Below, one piece after another: positions 15,732 through 22,937 of a stretch of 29,335 nucleotides of DNA. The notes beneath the pieces were generated by a model, which saw only the letters and a program-made list of their open reading frames with translations, did not search any database and was not told the origin of the DNA. Origin of the DNA: CAZLMG01 sp964560765 (lineage in GTDB: Bacteria > Bdellovibrionota_B > Oligoflexia > Oligoflexales > CAZLMG01); the NCBI GenBank assembly GCA_964560765.1, contig CAZLMG010000050.1:1-29335 (forward strand), read 5' to 3'. The stretch's first letter is position 1. Each line of letters opens with the position of its first letter. Made by a program: the position numbers and the translations under genes.

Positions 15732-17648
15732 ATGGGTGACGCAGTACGTAAACTTGAAGGCCATGTTGATCATATCTCTGCCGAGGAGTTTAAGGCTTTC
15801 GCCGAGTATGCTCCAATCAACATCCTGTATTGCGATGAAGATTTCACGATCAACTATGCGAACCCGCGGTCGATTGAGACGCTGCAATCCATCGAGAAGG
15901 TGCTGCCAATACCCGCAAGCCGAGTTGTTGGGTCCAGCATCGATATCTTTCATAACAACCCAGCTCACCAGCGCAAGCTGATCAGCAACGATCGCAACTT
16001 GCCGCATCGTACGGTCATCCAACTGGGCACCGAGAAGCTGGAGTTGCTTGTAGCAGCTGTTTACAGCGGCAGTCAAAAGCGACTGGGGACAATGGTGACC
16101 TGGGATGTTGTTACTGAAAAGATCCGCATGGAGGAAGAGTCCGGGCGCGTATCCAATATGATGGATAACGCACCCGTGAACGTGATGTACTGTGATCGCG
16201 ACCTCAACATCCGCTACATCAATCCTCGCTCATTCGAGACGCTAAAGACGATCGCCAGACATCTGCCGATTCCTCCAGAGAAGATCTTGGGAAGCAGCAT
16301 TGACGTGTTTCACAAGAACCCAGCACATCAGCGACAGATGCTGTCAAACGATCGCAGTCTACCCCATAAGACTGTCATCAACGTGGGTCCAGAAAAGTTG
16401 GATCTGCTGGCCACCGCCATCTATGATAAGAGTCGTAACTTTGTCGGCGTCATGATTACTTGGGATGTGATTACCAAGAAGTTGGAGGCTGATGAAGCGA
16501 TGGCGCGCATGACCGCCATGGTGGAAAACGCCCCGATCAACATGATGATGGCTGATACTAATCTAAACCTTGTTTATATGAACCCATCGTCAAAAAAGAC
16601 ACTGAAGACTATCGAGAAAGAACTACCCATGTTGGTCGATCGCATGGTTGGGCAGAACATTGACGTGTTTCACAAAGATCCACGGCTACAGCGGCAAATT
16701 CTGGGTGACCCGCGCAATCTACCGCATCGCGCCAAGATTCGATTAGGCAACGACACCATGGACCTTTTGGCTGCTGCTACCTATGACAGCGCTGGTAACT
16801 ATATCGGACCGATGGTGACATGGGAGCTGATCACGGACAAGGTGCAGCTGGTGTCTCAGTTGACAGAAGCAGCCCGCATGCTGAGCGATTCTGCATCTGA
16901 GTTAAGCTCGGCAGCTGAGCAGATGAGCACGAACTCGCAGAATACATCGGCGCAGTCGTCAACAGTCGCTGCCGCATCGGAAGAGATTTCTCGCGGAGTT
17001 GAAACAGTTGCCACCAATACGGAAGAGATGTTGGCGTCGATCAAAGAGATCTCGCGCAATGCCAACGAAGCGTCCTCGATGTCAAATACGACGCGTGGTC
17101 AGGCTGAATCCACGAATAAGACGATTTCTAAGCTGGGTGAAAGCAGCACGCAGATTGGTGAAGTCATCAAGGTGATCTCGTCGATCGCTCAGCAAACAAA
17201 CCTACTTGCCTTGAACGCCACCATCGAGGCAGCACGGGCCGGTGACGCGGGGCGCGGATTCGCCGTGGTTGCCAACGAAGTGAAGGAGCTTGCGAAACAA
17301 ACCGCCACAGCCACCGATGACATTACGCGCAAGATCGGTGCGATTCAGCAAGATACGGGTGCCGCAGTATCTGCGATTGGCGAGATTGGCGAGAGCATTC
17401 AGAAGCTGAACGCCATCGCTGGTTCGATTGCCGCTTCCGTGGAGGAGCAAATGGCGACAACGAATGAAGTGGCTCGCGTTGTCCAGGAATCGAATACGGG
17501 TGTACAGAGCATTGCTGGTAACATTCGCAACGTCACCGAGATGGCTGACCAGACGTCGGTTGGAGCTCGTCAAGTACTAGTGGCGGCACAGCAACTATCG
17601 AAGTTAGCCGTGACCTTGGATGGTTTGGTCAAGAAGATCCAAGCCTAA
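15732..17648 (+). CDS. Soluble methyl-accepting chemotaxis protein with three tandem PAS domains
   Basis: The 638-residue protein has no membrane segment or signal, so it should be a cytoplasmic receptor. Residues 27-386 are three ungapped 120-residue PAS repeats. Each has APxN, NP[RS]S, G-x-x-ID-[IV]-FH and a final TW[DE]. The FH histidines (74, 194, 314) and the Trp 50 residues later (124, 244, 364) are kept in all three. From memory, the PAS domain of Pseudomonas Aer2 uses an equivalent His as heme ligand and Trp to stabilise oxygen, so heme-based gas sensing is likely but inferred. Residues ~387-638 are the helical signalling domain, with the hairpin tip QQTNLLALNATIEAARAG and flanking adaptation helices; it should control CheA through CheW. 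GGGAG precedes the ATG. A UbiB-like gene follows after 3 nt. Confidence 0.97.
   Translation: MGDAVRKLEGHVDHISAEEFKAFAEYAPINILYCDEDFTINYANPRSIETLQSIEKVLPIPASRVVGSSIDIFHNNPAHQRKLISNDRNLPHRTVIQLGTEKLELLVAAVYSGSQKRLGTMVTWDVVTEKIRMEEESGRVSNMMDNAPVNVMYCDRDLNIRYINPRSFETLKTIARHLPIPPEKILGSSIDVFHKNPAHQRQMLSNDRSLPHKTVINVGPEKLDLLATAIYDKSRNFVGVMITWDVITKKLEADEAMARMTAMVENAPINMMMADTNLNLVYMNPSSKKTLKTIEKELPMLVDRMVGQNIDVFHKDPRLQRQILGDPRNLPHRAKIRLGNDTMDLLAAATYDSAGNYIGPMVTWELITDKVQLVSQLTEAARMLSDSASELSSAAEQMSTNSQNTSAQSSTVAAASEEISRGVETVATNTEEMLASIKEISRNANEASSMSNTTRGQAESTNKTISKLGESSTQIGEVIKVISSIAQQTNLLALNATIEAARAGDAGRGFAVVANEVKELAKQTATATDDITRKIGAIQQDTGAAVSAIGEIGESIQKLNAIAGSIAASVEEQMATTNEVARVVQESNTGVQSIAGNIRNVTEMADQTSVGARQVLVAAQQLSKLAVTLDGLVKKIQA
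15810..16889 (+). repeat. Three tandem 360-nt repeats encoding PAS domains
   Basis: Units 15810-16169, 16170-16529 and 16530-16889 align without gaps at protein level, since the invariant FH codons fall at 15951, 16311 and 16671, exactly 360 nt apart. Units 1 and 2 are more alike than either is to unit 3, which has lost the second His of NPAHQR (it reads DPRLQR). Confidence 0.9.
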
Positions 17649-17651
17649 AAC

Positions 17652-19184
17652 ATGACAACTGTTCGCAATTTCGTCAAGAATGCGTCCATGCTCGGGGCCA
17701 GTGCCCTGGGTATGGGGCTTTCGCGAGTCAGTCCAAAACTCGCCCAACAATTCGTCGCCAATACACTGGGGCGTATGCCTGGGATTCCTGCCAAGCTGAG
17801 TCAGTTGGTTCAGCAACAGTTTGGCTGGCAAGACGTTGACTCACCGCGCGTGGCTCCACTGCCTTGGCCTACTATTGCTGCTATGCTGCAAGTGCAGGCA
17901 CCGGCTTTGTTCGCTGCCATAGATGAAGTCGACGAAGTCGGCAAGGTGGCATCTATTGGCCAGGTGCACTGGGCTCGGCTGCTCGATGGTCGTGAAGCGG
18001 CGATCAAGGTGCGATTTCCGGGGGTTGCAGATGCGGTGGCGAGTAGCATTGACGCCTTGATGATGGCGGCGCGTAACTCGCCTGCGGCCCGTTTCGGCTT
18101 CGACGTCGAGGCGTATCGAGAATTTCTGCAGAAACATATTGGGCAGGAGCTTGACTACGCACGCGAGGCCGCCGCGCAGAGGGATTTTGCTGCCGGGCTG
18201 TCGCACCTTCCTCTGGTCGTCGTGCCCGAGGTGTACTCTGAATTCTGTACGCCCTCGATTTTAGTGCAATCCTTCGAGCCTGCCATGACGATTGCCGAGG
18301 CAGGGCAGGTGATGACGTCGATCGAAGCAGCATCTGCTATGCACACCGTCATGACGACCTTGGCGACGATGCTTTTTTCTATGCGTTGCCTGCATTCCGA
18401 CCCTCATACCGGCAACTGGGGCTGGCGCCGTCTAGAAAGTGGCGAGTGGGCTCTCGTTTTGTATGATTTTGGTTCAACCTGTGCGGTTGATCGTGAGCAT
18501 GCGCGACTTCTGGCCAAGTGGCTGCGACAGGCCATCGCCGGCGAATCTATTCCAGTTTTTGATTACTTGGTGTTTATCGGCTTCTCGCCCCAACAGCTAG
18601 CACCCATTGCCACAAGACTGCCCGCCATTTGCGAGCGGTTGTTGGAGCCATGGATTCAGCAACGTCCAACCGCGCTGGGGCGCGGTGAAACCGGCGAGAG
18701 TTTGAAAATGATCCTGGGGGAGGAGGCTTGGTGGTTTCGCACGGCAGGACCTCCCTGGTTCCTATATCTCATGCGGGCCGTGTCGGGATTCACGAGCGGA
18801 CTGTCGCAATTGCCGCGGGCAGGAGTTATCACGGGCAAGATCATCGAAACCGTGATTGCCGAAGCCCAATTAGACGATGCCGCGCTGGTCGTGCCGGATG
18901 CTTCGGAGTACTTACATGGCATTCGACCCCTTAGCTCGGATTGCGCTCGGTGGTTGCGGGTCTTGGTTCAGGAACACGGCCGGGACGTTGTCAGCACGGA
19001 GCTTCCGTCTCGGGCTGTTGATAATCTCAGCAACATGATCCCCGAAGACGTGCGCCTTCGATTGGGTGAGGCAGGGGTCGATCTTGAGGCGATTCGTGTG
19101 CAAGCCATCCGCTCCGGTTATCGCGCTCAGCAGCTCTTTTCCCAGCAGCTAGGCCAACGCTCTTATCGCGTTTGGCTGGACTGA
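17652..19184 (+). CDS. UbiB/ABC1 (AarF)-family atypical kinase/ATPase
   Basis: The 510-residue product has the core of the UbiB/ABC1 family, whose best-known members support ubiquinone synthesis at the membrane. Seen motifs are the Ala/Ser-rich nucleotide loop VASIGQVH, Lys119 in AAIKVRFPG, QELDYAREA, the catalytic loop H248-S-D250-P-H-T-G-N255 and metal-binding D272-F-G. The KxGQ motif that normally caps the active site reads K48-L-S-Q51, and HADPHPGN reads HSDPHTGN, so this is a divergent member. About 110 C-terminal residues after the kinase core are helical and unfamiliar. I see no clear transmembrane pair. It begins 3 nt after the chemoreceptor stop with no strong ribosome-binding site, which implies co-transcription and possibly reinitiation. 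Its substrate is unknown. Confidence 0.88.
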   Translation: MTTVRNFVKNASMLGASALGMGLSRVSPKLAQQFVANTLGRMPGIPAKLSQLVQQQFGWQDVDSPRVAPLPWPTIAAMLQVQAPALFAAIDEVDEVGKVASIGQVHWARLLDGREAAIKVRFPGVADAVASSIDALMMAARNSPAARFGFDVEAYREFLQKHIGQELDYAREAAAQRDFAAGLSHLPLVVVPEVYSEFCTPSILVQSFEPAMTIAEAGQVMTSIEAASAMHTVMTTLATMLFSMRCLHSDPHTGNWGWRRLESGEWALVLYDFGSTCAVDREHARLLAKWLRQAIAGESIPVFDYLVFIGFSPQQLAPIATRLPAICERLLEPWIQQRPTALGRGETGESLKMILGEEAWWFRTAGPPWFLYLMRAVSGFTSGLSQLPRAGVITGKIIETVIAEAQLDDAALVVPDASEYLHGIRPLSSDCARWLRVLVQEHGRDVVSTELPSRAVDNLSNMIPEDVRLRLGEAGVDLEAIRVQAIRSGYRAQQLFSQQLGQRSYRVWLD

Positions 19185-19328
19185 TTTCTCGCAGCCGGCG
19201 GCACAGATGCGTATTTTCGGACGCAGTTGCGCACCGACGGCTCCTTGCCGAACCGGGATCGCGTTAAAATCTAAACACCACTTTATTAAAATGCAACATT
19301 GATTTCTTATCGACATATAATCAAATAG

Positions 19329-19345
19329 TTGGCAAGGCACTTGCT
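19329..19345 (+). promoter_or_regulatory. Sigma-54 (RpoN) promoter upstream of lipoprotein gene
   Basis: TTGGCAAGGCACTTGCT matches the -24/-12 consensus YTGGCACGRNNNTTGCW at every defined position but one. The invariant GG (19331-19332) and GC (19343-19344) are 10 nt apart. Transcription would start near 19356, about 75 nt before the ATG at 19432, in an intergenic region. A TATAAT word at 19316-19321 just upstream lacks a good -35. Confidence 0.65.
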
Positions 19346-19431
19346 TTAGGCGGCGTACACTAAGCGGCCAAGAGAATGGCCATTTCAACAAAGGTGCACC
19401 GGAGCGAGTGCCGTTTTCGAGGAGAATATTG

Positions 19432-20421
19432 ATGCGAGTTTTGAGTTGTGGATCCATGATCAGTTTGGTGGCAACCCTGGCGGCGTGCGGCGTGGCGGCT
19501 ACTGATTCGAACAGCAGTCTGGATTCTCAGGAAGGGGCAGTTATGACGCCCGTCTCGGAAATGGACGCCGAGGCCCTGCGCAGCGAGCTAGATGATTTGA
19601 GTCGAGACTCGACCTCTTTTTGGGCCAGTAGCTTTTGGAACGGCGATGACATCACAAATGCTGACGCCTGCATGCAGCAAATTTTTGCCGCCCACAATTT
19701 TCAAGCGACACAAGAACAAGCAATATTTACTGGCAAAATGGATATGGCGTCGTGCATGAACCAGGTAGAAAGTGCAGGGCAATTTGAATTTGCCAGAGCC
19801 GACCTGGAATTTTACTTCACAGTCGCATGTGAAGGGCAGGATATGTCCGTCGTGAATGCTTTGACAGTCGCGGAAGGTGTCGCGAAGGTGCGTGAACTTT
19901 GCCAAGCAGCCGGCAAAGTCTCTTACCGTGACGAAGTCAAGTATGACATGCTCGGTCAGTTCAGCTCGGAGTTTTCAGGCAGCACATTCGACGTTTGGTC
20001 TGAAACCTCTGGGCAAAGCACATTTGGCTCCATCGAGGGTGGTGCGTGCCGTTCGAATCGACTGGAAGGTGATCGATACACTTTGGATGATTGCGCTGCA
20101 AAGGAGCGCGTTATCACCAAGACGCGTACGAAGATGGTTGATCCCAATGGAGTCGTGACGGAAGAGCCAGAAAAGATTGAGCTTGATATGACAGAAAAAT
20201 TGTTTCGTGCCGTTTCGGCCCACGTGCAACGGATTCACGTTCCAGAAGAAGAGCAAGAGACTGTGTTTGGTGCCGTTGAGGCGGGATCGATCGAAGTCAA
20301 GCGCAACAACTGGACGGGGCTGTATGAGTTTCCCAGCGCACCGGCGAAGCCGAACTATCATTTCCACGGCATCGTGGCTGGCAAGGCTGAAGAACTCAAT
20401 GGCGAGCTAAATCTGAACTAG
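19432..20421 (+). CDS. Lipoprotein of unknown function
   Basis: The 329-residue product starts at the ATG at 19432, preceded by GAGGAG; a GTG eight codons upstream would swallow that site. The signal peptide ends in a clear lipobox, L-A-A-C19. The remainder is acidic, with several spaced cysteines (ADACMQQIFA, DMASCMNQVE, FTVACEG, VRELCQAAG) that suggest a disulfide-linked helical domain at about 60-170, followed by a more beta-like half (EGGACRSNRLEGDRYTLDDC). I recognise no family. The likely sigma-54 promoter upstream implies activator-dependent expression. Confidence 0.85.
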   Translation: MRVLSCGSMISLVATLAACGVAATDSNSSLDSQEGAVMTPVSEMDAEALRSELDDLSRDSTSFWASSFWNGDDITNADACMQQIFAAHNFQATQEQAIFTGKMDMASCMNQVESAGQFEFARADLEFYFTVACEGQDMSVVNALTVAEGVAKVRELCQAAGKVSYRDEVKYDMLGQFSSEFSGSTFDVWSETSGQSTFGSIEGGACRSNRLEGDRYTLDDCAAKERVITKTRTKMVDPNGVVTEEPEKIELDMTEKLFRAVSAHVQRIHVPEEEQETVFGAVEAGSIEVKRNNWTGLYEFPSAPAKPNYHFHGIVAGKAEELNGELNLN

Positions 20422-20444
20422 CATGTAGTGAGATTGATACGAAA

Positions 20445-20470
20445 CGCCGCGATGGTTTCACATCGCGGCG
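20445..20470. terminator. Hairpin between convergent lipoprotein genes, likely terminator
   Basis: A perfect 10-bp GC-rich stem (CGCCGCGATG, 20445-20454, with 20461-20470) encloses a 6-nt loop between two convergent stops. On the - strand it starts 3 nt after the stop and is followed by TTTCGTAT; on the + strand the following tract is only GAATCATTCT. It probably ends the - strand gene best. Confidence 0.6.
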
Positions 20471-20473
20471 GAA

Positions 20474-20998
20474 TCATTCTACGGTAAATGTTGCTGTGAC
20501 CGGCTGCGCCGGCGCGGAAACGGCGGCAGCGCACAAGGTATGAATCCCTCGCGTGAGAGAATCCGTGTCGACTGCATAGACGAATTCCAGAGTTTTGACG
20601 CCGTCATCTAGCGCTGTCCAGACACCGCTGGTATCCTCCGCGTGACACGGAGCGGCCGAGTTTCCAGGGGCCATGAACACCGCCCAGTCGGCATATGACC
20701 AGAAGCGGGTCACAACAATTTCGACCTTCAGTAATTCACCTTTTTGGACGGGGCCTGTCGTTGAGTTCGGGCTGACAAATCTGAACAGAGGTGGCGCCGT
20801 CGTGCCCGATGGATCGGCCGTATAAGTGCTCGCCTGGACTGGGCTGGTGTCGCGGGCTCCTGTAGCGACGACCTGACTCTGGGTTGAGTCGCTCGGCTCT
20901 TGTGGGACCGTTTGTGCGCAGGCGCTAACGAAGGCGAGGCCAAGGGCTAGCAGCGCAACCCGACCTGGAATGCTGTTGTGTTGCAGATTTACTCTCAT
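20474..20998 (-). CDS. Small lipoprotein of unknown function
   Basis: The 174-residue product is taken from the ATG at 20998, which gives a signal peptide with lipobox V-S-A-C27; longer in-frame starts (up to 21079) would add a hydrophilic leader and overlap the upstream gene. The ribosome-binding site is weak. A Ser/Thr/Pro-rich spacer follows the Cys, then about 105 residues with beta-sandwich character (LFRFVSPNSTTGPV, LKVEIVVTRFWSYADWAVFM, ending VTATFTVE), reminiscent of an Ig-like fold. No family is recognised. It lies 49 nt downstream of an exported metallopeptidase gene on the same strand and may be co-transcribed with it. Confidence 0.75.
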   Translation of the reverse strand: MRVNLQHNSIPGRVALLALGLAFVSACAQTVPQEPSDSTQSQVVATGARDTSPVQASTYTADPSGTTAPPLFRFVSPNSTTGPVQKGELLKVEIVVTRFWSYADWAVFMAPGNSAAPCHAEDTSGVWTALDDGVKTLEFVYAVDTDSLTRGIHTLCAAAVSAPAQPVTATFTVE

Positions 20999-21047
20999 GC
21001 ATGACGTTTCGGTTGATCCTGGCGAAAATTTAAAGGAATCGTGGAAA

Positions 21048-21755
21048 TCAGCGGAATGTTGGCATGATTTTGCCCGCATTTCGCTGCACCCAATCGCGAA
21101 AACTCACGTCGACATCCTCGATTTTACAAAACGTTGCCAGATACTTTTCTAGCTTTCTGCCCACCGATAACATCAGCAGGTCGTTCATATTGCAGCGGTC
21201 TGCGATCATGGCGGCTGCCGCCCCTGAGGCCTGATAGTGATACTTGGAGCCAGAAGCATCGCTGTTTGGATGTACGAGTGAGGTGACCGGCGTCAATTTC
21301 TGTTTTGCGAGCCAGTTATAATCAATGGCACGGCGACTACCGATAAAGTTGGCAAGGCCCTCTTCTAACCAAGCGGGGATCGCGTTCTTATACTTCTGAT
21401 GAAAGATGACGTGCACCAATTCGTGTCCAAACGTTGCATCAAACATGTCCTCAGTTACACTCGGGCTCACGTGCACCGATTCGTCACTCGGTCGAAAGAA
21501 AGCATTCACCGAAAACCGTAAATTGCTAGCCTGCTTAAAATGCGATGCGTGGGCATAAAACTGGACGCGGATCCGACGAATGCTCCATGCAAGCGCCTCG
21601 CTAATTCGGGCATCGATAGACCGCAGTCGATCGGACGTCGCCCAGCTGGGGGCATCCTTGACGTCGCAGCAGTTCATCCTAAAGTCACTGGCGGAGGCCA
21701 AATGTGCGGCCAGAGGGGCTGCCAATAGAATGAAGAGTCGTATGCAAATATTCAT
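21048..21755 (-). CDS. Exported HExxH zinc metallopeptidase (peptidase MA-like)
   Basis: The 235-residue product has a signal peptide (MNICIRLFILLAAPL, cleavage near ASAS). The active site is G-H111-E112-L-V-H115, and 17 residues on comes W-L-E-E132-G-L-A-N-F, the third zinc ligand in the gluzincin pattern HExxH...E. Size and the AWLEEGLA motif match small MA-clan peptidases of the Peptidase_MA_2 type. A CNMNDLL segment and two nearby cysteines follow. It is probably periplasmic or secreted; the substrate is unknown. The ribosome-binding site is poor. It is the second HExxH exoprotease in the window and is unrelated in length to the one at 2809-4701. Confidence 0.87.
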   Translation of the reverse strand: MNICIRLFILLAAPLAAHLASASDFRMNCCDVKDAPSWATSDRLRSIDARISEALAWSIRRIRVQFYAHASHFKQASNLRFSVNAFFRPSDESVHVSPSVTEDMFDATFGHELVHVIFHQKYKNAIPAWLEEGLANFIGSRRAIDYNWLAKQKLTPVTSLVHPNSDASGSKYHYQASGAAAAMIADRCNMNDLLMLSVGRKLEKYLATFCKIEDVDVSFRDWVQRNAGKIMPTFR

Positions 21756-21890
21756 CGTAAATCTCTAAAGTTACTGCTGTTATTCCAAAAAATATCGACA
21801 TGTGCGCAGCGAGCTGCCAAAATAATCGCCTTCGCGATTTTCGGTTCATCAGGCATCGTCAGCAATAGTTCTATTCAAGAGGATAACGGC

Positions 21891-22937
21891 ATGTCCACCG
21901 GCAGCGCAAGCAGCGTTCCCAAGACGCACTTAATGCACAATCAATTCGATCCCCAGACGTTATTGCAACGGTTGCACTCGGAGCCGTTTACGCGTCACAC
22001 GGCATCGTTTTACCGCTATACGCACATCGAAGATCCGCAGGCGTTTCGTGACCAGCTATTTCTGGACTGGGAGGCTCTGGGCGTCCTTGGGCGTGTCTAT
22101 GTCGCCCGCGAGGGGATCAACGCCCAGATTAGCATTCCTCAGCCCAATTACGATCGTTTTGTCGAACTACTGGCGGCCACTTTTCCGGGAACTCCCGTCA
22201 AGTTAGCGGTGGAAGAGGCTGAGTCGTTTTTGAAGTTGATCATCAAGGTCAAAGAGAAGATTGTCGCCGATGGTTTGGACGACTCATCCTTCGATGTGAC
22301 CAACGTGGGGCGGCATCTATCAGCGGCGGAGTTTAACGCGGCGTTGTCGGACCCTGATGCCATTTGCATCGATGTTCGCAACGCTTATGAGAGCGAGATC
22401 GGTCATTTTGAAGGGGCTGTTTTACCCCCAGCAGATACGTTTCGCGACGAGCTGCCGTTGATTCGTGACATGTTAGTTGGGCAGGAAGAGCGAAAAATCT
22501 TGCTCTATTGCACGGGCGGCATCCGTTGTGAAAAAGCCAGCGCGTGGCTAAAGCATCAGGGATTCAAAGACGTCAATCAATTGGATGGCGGCATCATCAA
22601 TTATGCGAAACAAGTGCGTGAGCTAAATTTGCCGAGCAAGTTCATCGGCAAGAATTTTGTGTTCGATGCTCGCATGGGTGAGCGCATTACGGATCACGTG
22701 ATTGCCAAGTGCCACCAGTGCGGCGAGCCGGCAGACACCCACACCAATTGCCGCTGGGACGGTTGTCACCTTCTTTTTATTCAGTGCGCCACCTGCGCGG
22801 AAAAGCTTAACGGTTGTTGTGATGCGGATTGTCAGGCAAAGACTTTGTTGCCCGCCGACGAGCAAACGGCATTGCGAAAAATCGAGGCCGCCAAGCATGC
22901 GGGCCAATTCCGGACCCGCCGTCGCCTGCAGCACTGA
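21891..22937 (+). CDS. trhO: tRNA uridine(34) hydroxylase TrhO (YceA rhodanese family)
   Basis: The 348-residue length is almost identical to E. coli YceA/TrhO (about 350), which uses oxygen to convert U34 of certain tRNAs to 5-hydroxyuridine. The N-terminal domain has FYRYTHIEDP, GRVYVAREGINAQIS and SFLKLIIKVKEKIV. The rhodanese domain has CIDVRNAYESEIGHFEGA and the active-site loop Y-C207-TGGIRC213EKAS. The C-terminal domain is cysteine-rich (KCHQCGEP, CRWDGCHLLFIQCATC), likely metal-binding. AGAGGA lies 7 nt before the ATG. The last 131 nt overlap the opposing membrane-protein gene. Confidence 0.97.
   Translation: MSTGSASSVPKTHLMHNQFDPQTLLQRLHSEPFTRHTASFYRYTHIEDPQAFRDQLFLDWEALGVLGRVYVAREGINAQISIPQPNYDRFVELLAATFPGTPVKLAVEEAESFLKLIIKVKEKIVADGLDDSSFDVTNVGRHLSAAEFNAALSDPDAICIDVRNAYESEIGHFEGAVLPPADTFRDELPLIRDMLVGQEERKILLYCTGGIRCEKASAWLKHQGFKDVNQLDGGIINYAKQVRELNLPSKFIGKNFVFDARMGERITDHVIAKCHQCGEPADTHTNCRWDGCHLLFIQCATCAEKLNGCCDADCQAKTLLPADEQTALRKIEAAKHAGQFRTRRRLQH

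Noticed and set aside
21816..21843. Small hairpin AATCGC-CTTC-GCGATT followed by TTT before trhO
   Set aside because: Only a 6-bp stem, and placed where no + strand gene ends; too weak to call a terminator or regulator.
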